Assembly: GCA_024695815.1 (NCBI GenBank)
Contig: JAILHK010000007.1
Location: forward strand, 1 to 36,410
Length of the DNA stretch: 36,410 bases
Reading direction: 5' to 3'
Source of the DNA: Prevotella sp.
Lineage (GTDB): Bacteria > Bacteroidota > Bacteroidia > Bacteroidales > Bacteroidaceae
A program made the position numbers and the translations under genes. Below, piece by piece: positions 9,196 through 17,340 of this stretch (within the stretch, counting starts at the first letter, position 1; each line of letters starts with the position of its first letter). The notes beneath the pieces are model-generated. The model saw only the letters and a program-made list of their open reading frames with translations. It was not told the origin of the DNA and made no database searches.

Positions 9196-10026
9196 TTATG
9201 CCTCGACGTGATTAGAATCGTATGTAGCAGCGATTGTGTAACCTACCTCGTCAAGTGCAAATGTCAACTTATCAATCTTGTTTGAGAAGTAGTTGTAAAC
9301 AACAGTAGCAACCCATGAAGTCAAGATACCAGATGCGGTATTAACCAGGGCCTCAGAAATACCAGCAGACAGAGCCATAGAGTCAGCACCACCACCAGCA
9401 GACAGAGCCTGGAATGATCCGATCATACCGAGCACAGTACCGAACAGAGCGGTCAGGGTACCCAGAGATACGATAGTTGCAACCATAGGAAGGTTCATTG
9501 TCAGAGTAGGCATCTCCAGCTGAGTAGCCTCCTCGTGAGCCTGCTGGATCTTAGAGATCTTCTGAGCCTTCTTCAGAGTTGAGTCAGACTCAACAGTCTG
9601 ATACATGTTGATTGAAGCCAATACTACGTTAGCTACAGAACCCTGCATCTTGTCGCAGAGAGCCTTAGCCTCGTCGAACTTCTGAGCCTTGATAGCTTCC
9701 TTAACCTGAGCGGTGAACTTAGCCAGGTTCATCTTACCAGATGCACTCTTGATAGCGAAGAAACGCTCTACACCGAGTACGATAACGGTGAGCAGCAAGG
9801 TGATGATCAAACCTACTACGAAACCACCTTTATATACGGTACCCATCAGGTCAGCGGGATGACCAGTGCGGTCGCCACCCTGGAAGTGACTGGGATCACC
9901 GAGTACAAAGAAGTAGAAGCAATAAGCAATAGCGCAGCAGAGTACGAGAATGATCCATGCATCCTTTACGCCCTTGAAGCCAGAATTTTTCTTAGCTGCT
10001 GTAGCAGCCTTTGTTGTTGTTGCCAT
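9196..10026 (-). CDS. exbB: ExbB/TolQ/MotA-family proton channel protein
   Basis: The 276-residue protein has transmembrane segments at about residues 24-45, 68-90 and two further helices in the MotA/TolQ/ExbB domain (about 150-250; MNLPMVATIVSLGTLTALFG and SGILTSWVATVVYNYF). These helices line the proton pathway. It is the first gene of the operon that continues with two exbD genes, tonB, a binding lipoprotein and a TPR protein. Translation starts at the ATG whose complement is at 10024-10026, about 115 bases downstream of a good promoter. The call as ExbB rather than MotA rests on the neighbours. Confidence 0.92.
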   Translation of the reverse strand: MATTTKAATAAKKNSGFKGVKDAWIILVLCCAIAYCFYFFVLGDPSHFQGGDRTGHPADLMGTVYKGGFVVGLIITLLLTVIVLGVERFFAIKSASGKMNLAKFTAQVKEAIKAQKFDEAKALCDKMQGSVANVVLASINMYQTVESDSTLKKAQKISKIQQAHEEATQLEMPTLTMNLPMVATIVSLGTLTALFGTVLGMIGSFQALSAGGGADSMALSAGISEALVNTASGILTSWVATVVYNYFSNKIDKLTFALDEVGYTIAATYDSNHVEA

Positions 10027-10141
10027 AATTTTAAAAATTTAGTTTTAAGTTATAAATTAAGTTGAATTAATTGCTATTTAATGCTTACTTAGCGAGCGAA
10101 ACATTGCAAACTGAGTAGAATTCAGCATGCCGTTCAACCCG

Positions 10142-10171
10142 CAAAGGTAGCAAATAATTGGATATTCCAAA
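10142..10171 (-). promoter_or_regulatory. Promoter of the exbB-exbD-exbD-tonB operon
   Basis: On the minus strand TTTG (10168-10171) is followed after 18 bases by TACCTTTG (10142-10149), matching the Bacteroidota -33/-7 pattern. The leader to exbB would be about 110 bases. Confidence 0.7.
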
Positions 10172-10207
10172 ATAGATTAACCACTTTTAACGTATCAATA
10201 TGCGTTT

Positions 10208-11401
10208 TTATTTCAGTTTTCCCAACGCCTCAGCAATGCGTCTCATCGACTCGCGAATGTTGTCATCGCTAGTGGCATAGCTCATGCGGAAGCAATCTGG
10301 ATCACCGAAAGCGTCACCACCTACAGTAGCCACATGGCCCTCTTCGAGCAGATACATAGCCAAGTCGGTGGAATTGTTGATAACGCGGTCGCCTACTTTC
10401 TTTCCATAGAACGAGCTACACTTGGGGAAAAGGTAGAAAGCACCCTGAGGCACATTAACCTCTAAACCTGGAATCTGGCGAGCCAGCTCGACTATCAGGT
10501 TGCGGCGACGCTCGAAAGCCTGACACATCTCCTCTACACAAGCCTGACTTTCAGTGTAGGCGAACTCGGCTGCCTTTTGGCTCACAGAGCAAGGACCACT
10601 GGTGTATTGACCCTGGAGCTTATTGCATCCCTTGACAATCCACTCGGGAGCTGCGATATAACCAATTCGCCAGCCTGTCATGGCATAAGCCTTAGAAACG
10701 CCATTAACGACGATGGCGCGCTCTTTCATGCCAGGGAACTGAGCGATAGACTCATGACGGCCTGTATAGTTGATATGCTCGTAAATCTCGTCAGCAAGCA
10801 CGTAAAGATCCTCATGACGAAGGATAACCTCGGCAAGAGCCTTCAATTCCTCTTTGCTATAGACAGAACCTGTAGGGTTGCTGGGTGAACAGAGAATCAG
10901 CAGACGGGTCTTTGGAGTGATAGCAGCTTCCAACTGCTCGGCCGTCATTTTAAAATTCTGCTCGAATCCAGCCTGTACAAAGACAGGCACACCACCAGCC
11001 AACAGGGCCATCTGAGGATAACTAACCCAATATGGTGTGGGGATAATAACCTCCTCACCGGGGTTAACCAAAGCCATCACTGTATTGCATACACTCTGTT
11101 TTGCACCATTAGAAACACAGATTTCATTGACGGTATAATCGAGTTGATTCTCACGCTTGAGCTTGTCAACAATAGCTTGACGCAGGTCTGCATAGCCTGC
11201 GACAGGTGAATAGCGAGAGAAATTCTCGTCAATAGCTTTTTTAGCTGCTTCTTTAATGTGGTCAGGCGTATTGAAGTCTGGTTCGCCCACACTCAAGTTA
11301 ATAACGTCAATGCCTTGCGCTTTCATCTCAGAGCTTTTCTGCGACATAGCCAGTGTTGCTGATGGAGCGAGGCGTTGCAAACGGTTGGATAATTGTGCCA
11401 T
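10208..11401 (-). CDS. Pyridoxal-phosphate class I aminotransferase (aspartate aminotransferase type)
   Basis: The 397-residue protein is of fold-type I class I/II. It shows LSVGEPDFNTPDHI near the N-terminus, SNGAKQ, PTPYWVSYP, CSPSNPTGSVYSKEEL, ADEIYEHI, and NGVSKAYAMTGWRIGY with the PLP lysine at Lys237, followed by a class-typical C-terminus (FRMSYATSDDNI). It probably transfers amino groups between aspartate and 2-oxoglutarate, though related substrates are possible. I chose the ATG at 11401 rather than 11434 because the -7 promoter box (11432-11439) overlaps the longer start. The gene lies 127 bases after ribBA but has its own promoter. Confidence 0.9.
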   Translation of the reverse strand: MAQLSNRLQRLAPSATLAMSQKSSEMKAQGIDVINLSVGEPDFNTPDHIKEAAKKAIDENFSRYSPVAGYADLRQAIVDKLKRENQLDYTVNEICVSNGAKQSVCNTVMALVNPGEEVIIPTPYWVSYPQMALLAGGVPVFVQAGFEQNFKMTAEQLEAAITPKTRLLILCSPSNPTGSVYSKEELKALAEVILRHEDLYVLADEIYEHINYTGRHESIAQFPGMKERAIVVNGVSKAYAMTGWRIGYIAAPEWIVKGCNKLQGQYTSGPCSVSQKAAEFAYTESQACVEEMCQAFERRRNLIVELARQIPGLEVNVPQGAFYLFPKCSSFYGKKVGDRVINNSTDLAMYLLEEGHVATVGGDAFGDPDCFRMSYATSDDNIRESMRRIAEALGKLK

Positions 11402-11431
11402 AAATCTTGTCAGTTTGTTTGTATCAACGTG

Positions 11432-11439
11432 CAAAATTA
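11432..11439 (-). promoter_or_regulatory. -7 box (TAATTTTG) of the aminotransferase gene
   Basis: TAATTTTG on the minus strand fits TAnnTTTG and lies 30 bases upstream of the ATG at 11401. It rules out the longer in-frame start at 11434. No clear -33 TTTG is seen. Confidence 0.55.
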
Positions 11440-11528
11440 ATCATTTATTTCGTGACAGCGAAAAATTCACTTCACTTTTTCATAAAATCCATGGATTTTC
11501 ACATTATTTTGATAGTTACATAATAACA

Positions 11529-12734
11529 TCAAAGGTGAAGTGTATGTCCCATGCGCTGCTGCTTGGTTCTTAGATAGCGAAGATTATACTCGTTGGGGGT
11601 AATCTCGATAGGTACATTCTCGACAATTTCAAGGCCGTAAGCCTCGAGGCCAACACGCTTCACGGGATTGTTAGTCATCAGGCGCATCTTGTGTACACCG
11701 AGATGGCGAAGCATTTGAGCGCCACAACCATAATCGCGCTCGTCTGCCTTGAAGCCAAGACAAAGGTTAGCATCTACTGTGTCATAGCCTTCTTCCTGCA
11801 ACTTATAGGCTGCCAGCTTATTCATCAAGCCGATACCCCTACCCTCTTGTTGCATATAGACGATAACGCCCTTTCCTTCCTCATCGATTTTCTGCATGGC
11901 ACGATGCAACTGTTCGCCACAATCACAACGACGTGAGCCGAGAATATCACCAGTCATACAAGAAGAGTGTACACGTACGAGGATTGGCTCGTCCTCCTTC
12001 CATTCACCTTTGATGAGTGCGAAATGCTCCTGACCATTACTCTTCTGACGGAAAGGAATGATGCGGAAATGACCGTATTCGGTGGGCATATCAGCTTCAA
12101 CACCAACTTCGATAAGTGACTCCTGACGCAAGCGATAGCTAATCAAATCCTTAATCGTAATAATCTTCAGCCCGTGTTTTACTGAGAATGCTTGCAGCTC
12201 GGGCATGCGAGCCATTGTGCCGTCGTCGTTCATAATCTCCATCAGTGCACCTGCAGGATAGAGACCTGCCAGCTTACACAAATCGACAGCAGCCTCAGTA
12301 TGTCCGCTACGACGCAGTACACCATTATCCTGTGCGTAGAGCGGATTGATATGACCAGGACGACCGAAAGTCTCGGGTCTTGAGTTCGGATCAGCCAGTG
12401 CATTAATCGTGGCGGCACGATCATGGGCACTAACACCCGTGGTGCAACCTTCCAGTTTATCAACCGTCACCGTAAAAGGCGTGCCAAGCATGGAGGTATT
12501 ATCACTCACCTGACGAGGCAAATCCAATTCTTCACTGCGACTAATGGTGATTGGCGCGCAAAGCACGCCGCGAGCTTCCTTCAGCATAAAGTTCACCATC
12601 TCTGGCGTAATCTTTTCGGCAGCACAAATAAGGTCGCCCTCGTTCTCACGGTCTTCGTCATCGACTACAATCACAAACTTACCATCACGAAAATCAGCAA
12701 CGGCTTCTTCTATACTAGACAGCTTATATTCCAT
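11529..12734 (-). CDS. ribBA: Bifunctional 3,4-dihydroxy-2-butanone-4-phosphate synthase / GTP cyclohydrolase II
   Basis: The 401-residue fusion covers both entry steps of riboflavin synthesis. Residues about 1-205 are the RibB domain ([40 protein letters not shown]). Residues about 206-401 are GTP cyclohydrolase II, with the zinc-cysteine motif [20 protein letters not shown] and [12 protein letters not shown]; three cysteines are present. RibA opens GTP; RibB converts ribulose-5-phosphate. The start overlaps the end of the upstream permease gene by 11 bases, indicating coupled translation. I saw no FMN riboswitch, consistent with transcription from the permease promoter. Confidence 0.95.
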   Translation of the reverse strand: MEYKLSSIEEAVADFRDGKFVIVVDDEDRENEGDLICAAEKITPEMVNFMLKEARGVLCAPITISRSEELDLPRQVSDNTSMLGTPFTVTVDKLEGCTTGVSAHDRAATINALADPNSRPETFGRPGHINPLYAQDNGVLRRSGHTEAAVDLCKLAGLYPAGALMEIMNDDGTMARMPELQAFSVKHGLKIITIKDLISYRLRQESLIEVGVEADMPTEYGHFRIIPFRQKSNGQEHFALIKGEWKEDEPILVRVHSSCMTGDILGSRRCDCGEQLHRAMQKIDEEGKGVIVYMQQEGRGIGLMNKLAAYKLQEEGYDTVDANLCLGFKADERDYGCGAQMLRHLGVHKMRLMTNNPVKRVGLEAYGLEIVENVPIEITPNEYNLRYLRTKQQRMGHTLHL

Positions 12735-14631
12735 AATACTTAGTTTTAATCTGATTTAGAATTTTCACGTTAGTTTGTTCCACTGCTTTCAAGTCGCGAT
12801 AGAGTCGCACTCTAAAGCGCAACATCCTGATATAAAAGAAGATGCCTAACGGTAGGAACAAACCAGCCACGATATTCAACCAACGACGTTCAAAAGGTCG
12901 GGTGTGAGCATGTGTGGCCATGATTGGATAGTTATTCAATTGATGCAGAATCACTTTGTCACGGGTATAGGACAGGTCTTCAATAACCATCTCAAGCTCT
13001 TCGTTGATATGTGCAATAGCATGATCGTCGCCAGGTCTGAAGAACACCTTGATGGGCGACGGCCAGCGCAGTAGCTTATGTTGCTCTGTATATAGCAAAA
13101 TATCCTGCGAGATGCGGGTCAACATCTCTGCATCCTTAGTATATGTAGGATCCTCGATGATTACCTCCTTACGCGTGATATTTCGCTTTAATCGCAGTCC
13201 CAGCATACGCATGACCGCCATACGATAAGCATCCATATTGAACACCGTCGAATCGCCATTTGCCTTATACGTAAAGAATACGGCTAAGGGCGACAACACA
13301 GCGGTAGATATCAGCTTACCAAACCAGATGGTCCAGTTGCCATCACGTGCCATACGCATGCCAGAGTTCTCAAAAATATAATAGACAATGAAGACGACAA
13401 CCGAAATAATGACCGGAACACCCAGACCGCCCTTACGGATAATAGCTCCCAAAGGAGCACCGATAAAGAAGAAAATGACACACGATAGCGACAAGGTAAA
13501 CTTATTGATAGCCTCAATCTGATGACTTCTCACCTGCCTGTTCATCCAACGGGCATAATCGCTTTTCATGGCCAAGTCGTTGGTCACATTCTGAGCAGCA
13601 CGAGCAGCATACTTTACCACCTCCAGCTTCTTCTCTTCACTCAGTTTTTCATAGATACTATCAGGTTGCGGCATCGGCTGGGCCAAAAGCGTCTTCAGCC
13701 GGACTGAATCTTTTTTAGCAAGCTGGGGAACATTAAGAATATACGTTTTTGCTTCTTCGTAGAATTGACGACCCACAGAGTCGTTATAGAGACGGATAGA
13801 GTCTATGTCGTGCAAGATCTGACGTTCCGACTTCTCAACAGCCCTACCACCAATCTCTGCAGCATCAGCCAGATTAAAACCGCTATCGAAATCCAACAAA
13901 ATGCGTTTATTGCCGAATGTTTCGCGACGATAAGGTACTTCAGCCGATCCACCAAGCTCCTGCGAACGCATATTCTCAAACCACTCGCCACTCCACAAGG
14001 TGAGTAGCAAATGCTTTTTCTCGGCCGTGGTCTGCATCATACCCGAGTCAGCCAAGATTATGGCCTGATCCTCATAAGACCCTGTCTGTCGGTAGATCAT
14101 AATGCCATAAAGCTTTCCTGTATCTAGGTTTTTCCTATGCACATATATATTTGCATTAGGAATGCCATCATAGAAAATACCTTCTGGAATTTCGAGTTCC
14201 GGACTCTTCTGCTTCATCGAGACTAGCAATTGCGCAAAGGCCTTATTAGTAAATGGACCTATCACATCTTGAAAATAGAAAGAGATACCAGCAATCATCA
14301 GCGTAATGACAATAAGAGAACGCATAGATTGCATCAAAGAAATACCCGCAGCTTTAATAGCTGTCAGCTCGCTACTCTCACCCAAGTTACCATAAGTAAT
14401 CAGTGAAGACAGCAAGATAGCCAAAGGTAAAGCCTGAGGTATCAGCATCAGTCCCATATACCAGAAGAACTGTGCCAGAATATCTACCGACAATCCTTTT
14501 CCTATCAACTCGTCCACATAGCGCCACAAGAACTGCATCATCAGCACAAAAAGGCAGATGAAGAAAGCACCAGCGAACAGCACACCAAACTGTTTTGCTA
14601 CGAATATATCTAATTTTCTAATCCGAAACAT
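12724..14631 (-). CDS. LptF/LptG (YjgP/YjgQ) family lipopolysaccharide-export permease
   Basis: The 635-residue membrane protein begins with [20 protein letters not shown], the characteristic N-terminus of YjgP/YjgQ proteins. Three helices follow (about 15-40, 60-85, 100-120), then a periplasmic beta-jellyroll part (about 125-330), three more helices (about 375-460) and a long cytoplasmic C-terminal extension with another hydrophobic segment near 600. The family forms the membrane part of the LptBFGC complex that moves LPS from the inner membrane. Bacteroidota versions are longer than the roughly 360-residue E. coli proteins, as here. F and G cannot be told apart from sequence alone. It is the first gene of an operon with ribBA. 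Confidence 0.85.
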   Translation of the reverse strand: MFRIRKLDIFVAKQFGVLFAGAFFICLFVLMMQFLWRYVDELIGKGLSVDILAQFFWYMGLMLIPQALPLAILLSSLITYGNLGESSELTAIKAAGISLMQSMRSLIVITLMIAGISFYFQDVIGPFTNKAFAQLLVSMKQKSPELEIPEGIFYDGIPNANIYVHRKNLDTGKLYGIMIYRQTGSYEDQAIILADSGMMQTTAEKKHLLLTLWSGEWFENMRSQELGGSAEVPYRRETFGNKRILLDFDSGFNLADAAEIGGRAVEKSERQILHDIDSIRLYNDSVGRQFYEEAKTYILNVPQLAKKDSVRLKTLLAQPMPQPDSIYEKLSEEKKLEVVKYAARAAQNVTNDLAMKSDYARWMNRQVRSHQIEAINKFTLSLSCVIFFFIGAPLGAIIRKGGLGVPVIISVVVFIVYYIFENSGMRMARDGNWTIWFGKLISTAVLSPLAVFFTYKANGDSTVFNMDAYRMAVMRMLGLRLKRNITRKEVIIEDPTYTKDAEMLTRISQDILLYTEQHKLLRWPSPIKVFFRPGDDHAIAHINEELEMVIEDLSYTRDKVILHQLNNYPIMATHAHTRPFERRWLNIVAGLFLPLGIFFYIRMLRFRVRLYRDLKAVEQTNVKILNQIKTKYYGI

Positions 14632-14644
14632 ACAAATTTGGCTG

Positions 14645-14652
14645 CAAAGGTA
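14645..14652 (-). promoter_or_regulatory. -7 box (TACCTTTG) of the permease-ribBA operon
   Basis: TACCTTTG on the minus strand lies about 14 bases upstream of the ATG at 14631, which would give a very short leader. A -33 element at standard spacing is not evident. Confidence 0.5.
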
Positions 14653-14672
14653 GTGATAAAAATCGACAATAA

Positions 14673-14730
14673 GTAATTGAGAATTAATAATTACCTATAC
14701 TTTTTACATAAATTATCAATTCTCAATTAC
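14673..14730. repeat. Long AT-rich inverted repeat between the START-like and permease genes
   Basis: The arms at 14673-14692 and 14711-14730 match over 19 of 20 positions (cores GTAATTGAGAATT and AATTCTCAATTAC) with an 18-base spacer. AATTGATAATTGAGAATT-type palindromes recur in Bacteroidales intergenic regions as I know them. The repeat could act as a weak terminator for the START-like gene or be a mobile palindromic repeat. Confidence 0.7.
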
Positions 14731-14752
14731 ACATTATATATTATAAAGACAG

Positions 14753-15151
14753 CTAAAAGCCGCTTGACTGATGCAGTCGTTCTAAGTTTCCATCCCAAAG
14801 TTCATGAAGGTCTTCTATATCGTCTGCATAAGCATAATCAACCACACACAAGCATAGTTCATTAGTCAGTTCGCTACGCACAATACGCATTTCCCAGAAG
14901 GCATCAGGGTCGTCTTCATCAGTCCACCTCAGACGTATATGATTATTTCTGCTTTTTTCCAGCACATTTGCATGCATCGTATGATGATCACCCCATGGGT
15001 CACCCCAAGTCAGATGCATCACACCATCTTGTTCATCAACCTTATCTGCCAGCCATCTCTCTAAGCCGTGATCCGTGCTCAACAATTGCCATAGCAGTTC
15101 TTGCTTGCCAGCATGCAAAGGGTATTCAAGGGCCAGTTTCTGTTTCCGCAT
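14753..15151 (-). CDS. START-like (AHSA1-type) domain protein
   Basis: This 132-residue cytoplasmic protein has no signal or membrane segment. It has the outline of a Bacteroidota START-like/SRPBCC protein: an N-terminal LEYPLHAGKQELLWQLLST strand-helix, LERWLADKVD, HLTWGDPWGDHH, IRLRWTDEDDPDAFWEMRI and a closing C-terminal helix (LHELWDGNLERLHQ). Such domains form a hydrophobic cavity, but the ligand is unknown. Homologues often sit next to the YjgP/YjgQ permease in Bacteroidota, as here, though a promoter and an inverted repeat separate them. Confidence 0.75.
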   Translation of the reverse strand: MRKQKLALEYPLHAGKQELLWQLLSTDHGLERWLADKVDEQDGVMHLTWGDPWGDHHTMHANVLEKSRNNHIRLRWTDEDDPDAFWEMRIVRSELTNELCLCVVDYAYADDIEDLHELWDGNLERLHQSSGF

Positions 15152-15188
15152 AAAATATGGTTAGTTTACAATCGGTTTCAGGTTCCGT

Positions 15189-15196
15189 TTTACAGC
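15189..15196 (-). promoter_or_regulatory. -7 box (TATCTTTG) of the START-like gene
   Basis: TATCTTTG on the minus strand lies 37 bases upstream of the ATG at 15151 and fits TAnnTTTG. The sequence further upstream is AT-rich without a clear TTTG. Confidence 0.5.
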
Positions 15197-15320
15197 CGCA
15201 AAGATAATAAAAAGATTAGATACTAACGAAGACATGACTCTTTTTTTTCTTATTTTAATAAAAAATGTTAAGCGAAACGAAAATATTCACATTACTTTCA
15301 TTATTTTGAAATAAAGTTTG

Positions 15321-15328
15321 TACCTTTG
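15321..15328 (+). promoter_or_regulatory. -7 box (TACCTTTG) of the tRNA gene
   Basis: TACCTTTG fits TAnnTTTG and ends 23 bases before the tRNA. TTTC about 20 bases upstream could serve as a degenerate -33 element. Confidence 0.6.
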
Positions 15329-15351
15329 CACCCGCTTAACAAAAAGATGAT

Positions 15352-15425
15352 GGCGGGATAGCTCAGCTGGTTAGAGCGCATGATTCATAATCATGAGGTC
15401 GCCGGTTCAATCCCGGCTCCCGCTA
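15352..15425 (+). tRNA. tRNA with CAU anticodon (elongator Met; Ile2 not excluded)
   Basis: A 74-base cloverleaf can be folded by hand. The acceptor pairs GGCGGGA with TCCCGCT (first pair G-U), the D arm is GCTC...GAGC, the anticodon stem is CATGA/TCATG with loop TTCATAA (anticodon CAT), and the T arm is GCCGG/CCGGC with loop TTCAATC. The discriminator base is A and the 3' CCA is not encoded. The anticodon stem lacks the three G-C pairs of an initiator, so it is not fMet. The stem resembles elongator tRNA-Met, but a lysidine-modified tRNA-Ile(CAU) would look similar. Confidence 0.93.
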
Positions 15426-15432
15426 CAAACAA

Positions 15433-15466
15433 CGAGACTATAGGCAATCCTATCAGTCTCGTTTTT
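15433..15466 (+). terminator. Rho-independent terminator of the tRNA transcript
   Basis: CGAGACT and ATAGG pair with CCTAT and AGTCTCG around a CAAT loop (one bulged C), followed directly by TTTTT at 15462-15466. It separates the tRNA from the DUF3667 gene. Confidence 0.85.
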
Positions 15467-15493
15467 GCTTTACGAACCTAAAAACGAACTAAC

Positions 15494-16372
15494 ATGACAG
15501 ACATCAAGAGGACGTGGACATACTTATCAGACAGCAGGAAACGCACCATCTGGTTTCGTGCTATACGTGTTTGGCAACACCGGCCGCACCAAGTAAAACC
15601 TATCGCAGACACCCTCCACCAATGTTCCACATGCAATACTACCTACCAAGGTAATTACTGTCCGCGCTGTGGACAGTCTGCCGCCATCGGACGTTTCTCT
15701 TTCAAGAATGCCTTTCTGCTCTTTCTGGATGTCTGGGGACTGGGCAATCGCGGCATGTTCCGTAGCATTCGCGACTTGATGCTACGTCCTGGCTATATGA
15801 TCCACGACTACCTTCGAGGCATGCAATCAGCCTACTTCCCTCCCTTTAAGATGTTCTTTCTGTTCACCGCCTTCTCTTATCTAGCAGAACACGGTATCAG
15901 CCTCAGCAAAGAGCCTGATACCACATCATCATCCGTCAACATAAGTGCCGTCTCCGCAGATAGCGAGATCATCCTACAGAAAGCAAGCGAAGCAATCACC
16001 ACCCTTCAAAGACTCAGTGAGATTAGCCCCGCTATCTTTGCTTTGGCTATACTTACCATTTTTTCTATACCTTTATATTTATTATTCCGTCGTTCTCCCC
16101 GAATACCTGATTTAAGATACGCAGAATTTGTCGTAACACTGGTCTATACGGTCAATGGCTATACCATTTTTTCTATTATAGGAGAACTAACACACCTAGC
16201 ATTCATACAATGGCTGGCCCCACTGATGTTCTTTATCACACTCAAGCAATTCTCTGGCTACTCCAACATCCGGACCGCAATAAACATTCTGTCGGCAGCA
16301 GTCATTGTAGCCATTACCGGCATCATCTTCATTGCAGTATCGCTAACCATCACTGCACTCATCTACATGTGA
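15494..16372 (+). CDS. DUF3667 zinc-ribbon membrane protein
   Basis: The 292-residue protein has a zinc-ribbon-like CSTC...CPRC pair (Cys44, Cys47, Cys56, Cys59) followed by GQ and a conserved block (FSFKNAFLLFLDVWGLG, GMFRSIRDLMLRPGYMI, YLRGMQSAYFPPFKMFF). This is the DUF3667 pattern. The C-terminal half holds about four hydrophobic helices (around 110-130, 180-200, 215-240, 260-290). The function is unknown; a cytoplasmic metal-binding head on a membrane anchor is all that can be said. It starts 28 bases after the tRNA terminator and has no obvious own -7 box, so it may depend on read-through. It converges with the GntR gene. Confidence 0.8.
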   Translation: MTDIKRTWTYLSDSRKRTIWFRAIRVWQHRPHQVKPIADTLHQCSTCNTTYQGNYCPRCGQSAAIGRFSFKNAFLLFLDVWGLGNRGMFRSIRDLMLRPGYMIHDYLRGMQSAYFPPFKMFFLFTAFSYLAEHGISLSKEPDTTSSSVNISAVSADSEIILQKASEAITTLQRLSEISPAIFALAILTIFSIPLYLLFRRSPRIPDLRYAEFVVTLVYTVNGYTIFSIIGELTHLAFIQWLAPLMFFITLKQFSGYSNIRTAINILSAAVIVAITGIIFIAVSLTITALIYM

Positions 16373-16416
16373 ACTTCCAAAAACAAGAAAAACGAAGTAC
16401 TCACCTACAGGCAAAC

Positions 16417-16454
16417 GGAAAGGAGTAATTATGTATGAACATAATCATCTTTCC
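16417..16454. terminator. Possible bidirectional hairpin between DUF3667 and gntR
   Basis: ATTATGT (16428-16434) pairs with ACATAAT (16439-16445) around ATGA, and GGAAAG (16417-16422) with CTTTCC (16449-16454). It covers the 3' end of the convergent GntR gene. There is no U tract, so termination is uncertain. Confidence 0.35.
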
Positions 16455-17173
16455 GCCTCAATTCGATAGGTAAAACTATCAGCGCGGTAGTACCCCACAT
16501 TGTATTCTATGGGTTTACCAGCCACATCATAAACAAAGCGTTTGCGAACTAAAATAGGATCCGTAGCATCAATTTCAAGTTTATCGGCTAGTTCTACGCC
16601 AGCCAATCGTGCAGATATTTCCTCCTTACTCGTTTTTACCTCGATATCAAATTGTGTTTCCAGCAATTCATATAGCGGCTTCGTAAAATCCTCTTCACCT
16701 GTCAGAGGAATATCCGGATTAAAATAAGAAACAAAGTACACAAAAGGATATTCCTTATTACCTCTTAATCTTTCCAGCACCACACAACGACTTGGATTCT
16801 CTGTATTCAAATCGAAAAAATTTGCAATCTCGGTATTCGGAAGTTTCAAGGATACATGCAGTTCAAAATTACGAATCTGAATACCCAACATCTTCATCTC
16901 TTGCGAAAAACTCAACCAGTTTTTCACACCACCAACAATGGCTTTTTTCACCACACGCGTACCAAAGCCTTTCTTTCTGACAAGCCTACCTTCAAAAACA
17001 AGCTTATTAATTGCTTGTCGCAATGTGTTCCTAGAAATATTCAATTGTTCAGACAACTCCACTTCGCTAGGAAGAAGTTTACCGTTTTGATAAGCCTCAT
17101 CCTCTATTAATTCACGAAGCAATTCCTCTGCTTGCACATGAAGCGGCTTGGTGCTATTGGGATCTAATTTCAT
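16445..17173 (-). CDS. GntR-family regulator with UTRA ligand domain, likely PUL regulator
   Basis: The 242-residue protein has an N-terminal winged helix-turn-helix (about residues 10-75: PLHVQAEELLRELI, GKLLPSEVELSEQLNISRNT, LRQAINKLVFEGRL, GFGTRV) and a C-terminal UTRA domain (about 95-240), the HutC subfamily layout. UTRA domains bind small cytoplasmic ligands, often sugar phosphates. The ATG at 17173 is preferred; an upstream in-frame TTG at 17200 overlaps the -7 box of the gene's own promoter. The gene is divergent from the isomerase-SusC operon with 167 bases between, so it most likely controls that operon and itself, with mannose-6-phosphate or a related phosphosugar as plausible effector. 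The effector is inference. Confidence 0.85.
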   Translation of the reverse strand: MKLDPNSTKPLHVQAEELLRELIEDEAYQNGKLLPSEVELSEQLNISRNTLRQAINKLVFEGRLVRKKGFGTRVVKKAIVGGVKNWLSFSQEMKMLGIQIRNFELHVSLKLPNTEIANFFDLNTENPSRCVVLERLRGNKEYPFVYFVSYFNPDIPLTGEEDFTKPLYELLETQFDIEVKTSKEEISARLAGVELADKLEIDATDPILVRKRFVYDVAGKPIEYNVGYYRADSFTYRIEAER

Positions 17174-17197
17174 ACTATTTAAGTCCTTTTTCCATTG

Positions 17198-17227
17198 CAA
17201 AGGTAGCCATTTTTCCTAAAAACGCAA
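17198..17227 (-). promoter_or_regulatory. Promoter of the GntR gene
   Basis: TTTG (complement at 17224-17227), an 18-base spacer and TACCTTTG (17198-17205) on the minus strand fit the Bacteroidota consensus. The box overlaps the alternative TTG start and so decides the start at 17173. Confidence 0.7.
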
Positions 17228-17264
17228 ATAATTCAAACTTTTATTTTAAAAAATGCAAATTTAT

Positions 17265-17295
17265 TTTGTTTATTCAATACATCATAATACTTTTG
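17265..17295 (+). promoter_or_regulatory. Promoter of the isomerase-SusCD PUL operon
   Basis: TTTG (17265-17268), a 19-base spacer and TACTTTTG (17288-17295) lie 45 bases before the isomerase ATG. Between box and ATG an AT-rich near-palindrome (TATGTTCATACATA, about 17311-17324) could be the GntR operator; that part is weak. Confidence 0.75.
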
Positions 17296-17340
17296 CACAT
17301 AAATTAATATGTTCATACATATATACAAATAGAAGTAATA

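Noticed and set aside
12735..12760. FMN riboswitch before ribBA
   Set aside because: ribBA overlaps the upstream permease gene and there is no leader to hold one.
15352..15425. Initiator tRNA
   Set aside because: The anticodon stem lacks the three consecutive G-C pairs, and the acceptor starts with a G-U pair rather than the usual initiator mismatch.
17174..17200. Longer GntR start at a TTG
   Set aside because: The TTG overlaps the -7 promoter box of the gene, and an ATG follows nine codons later at the family's usual start.
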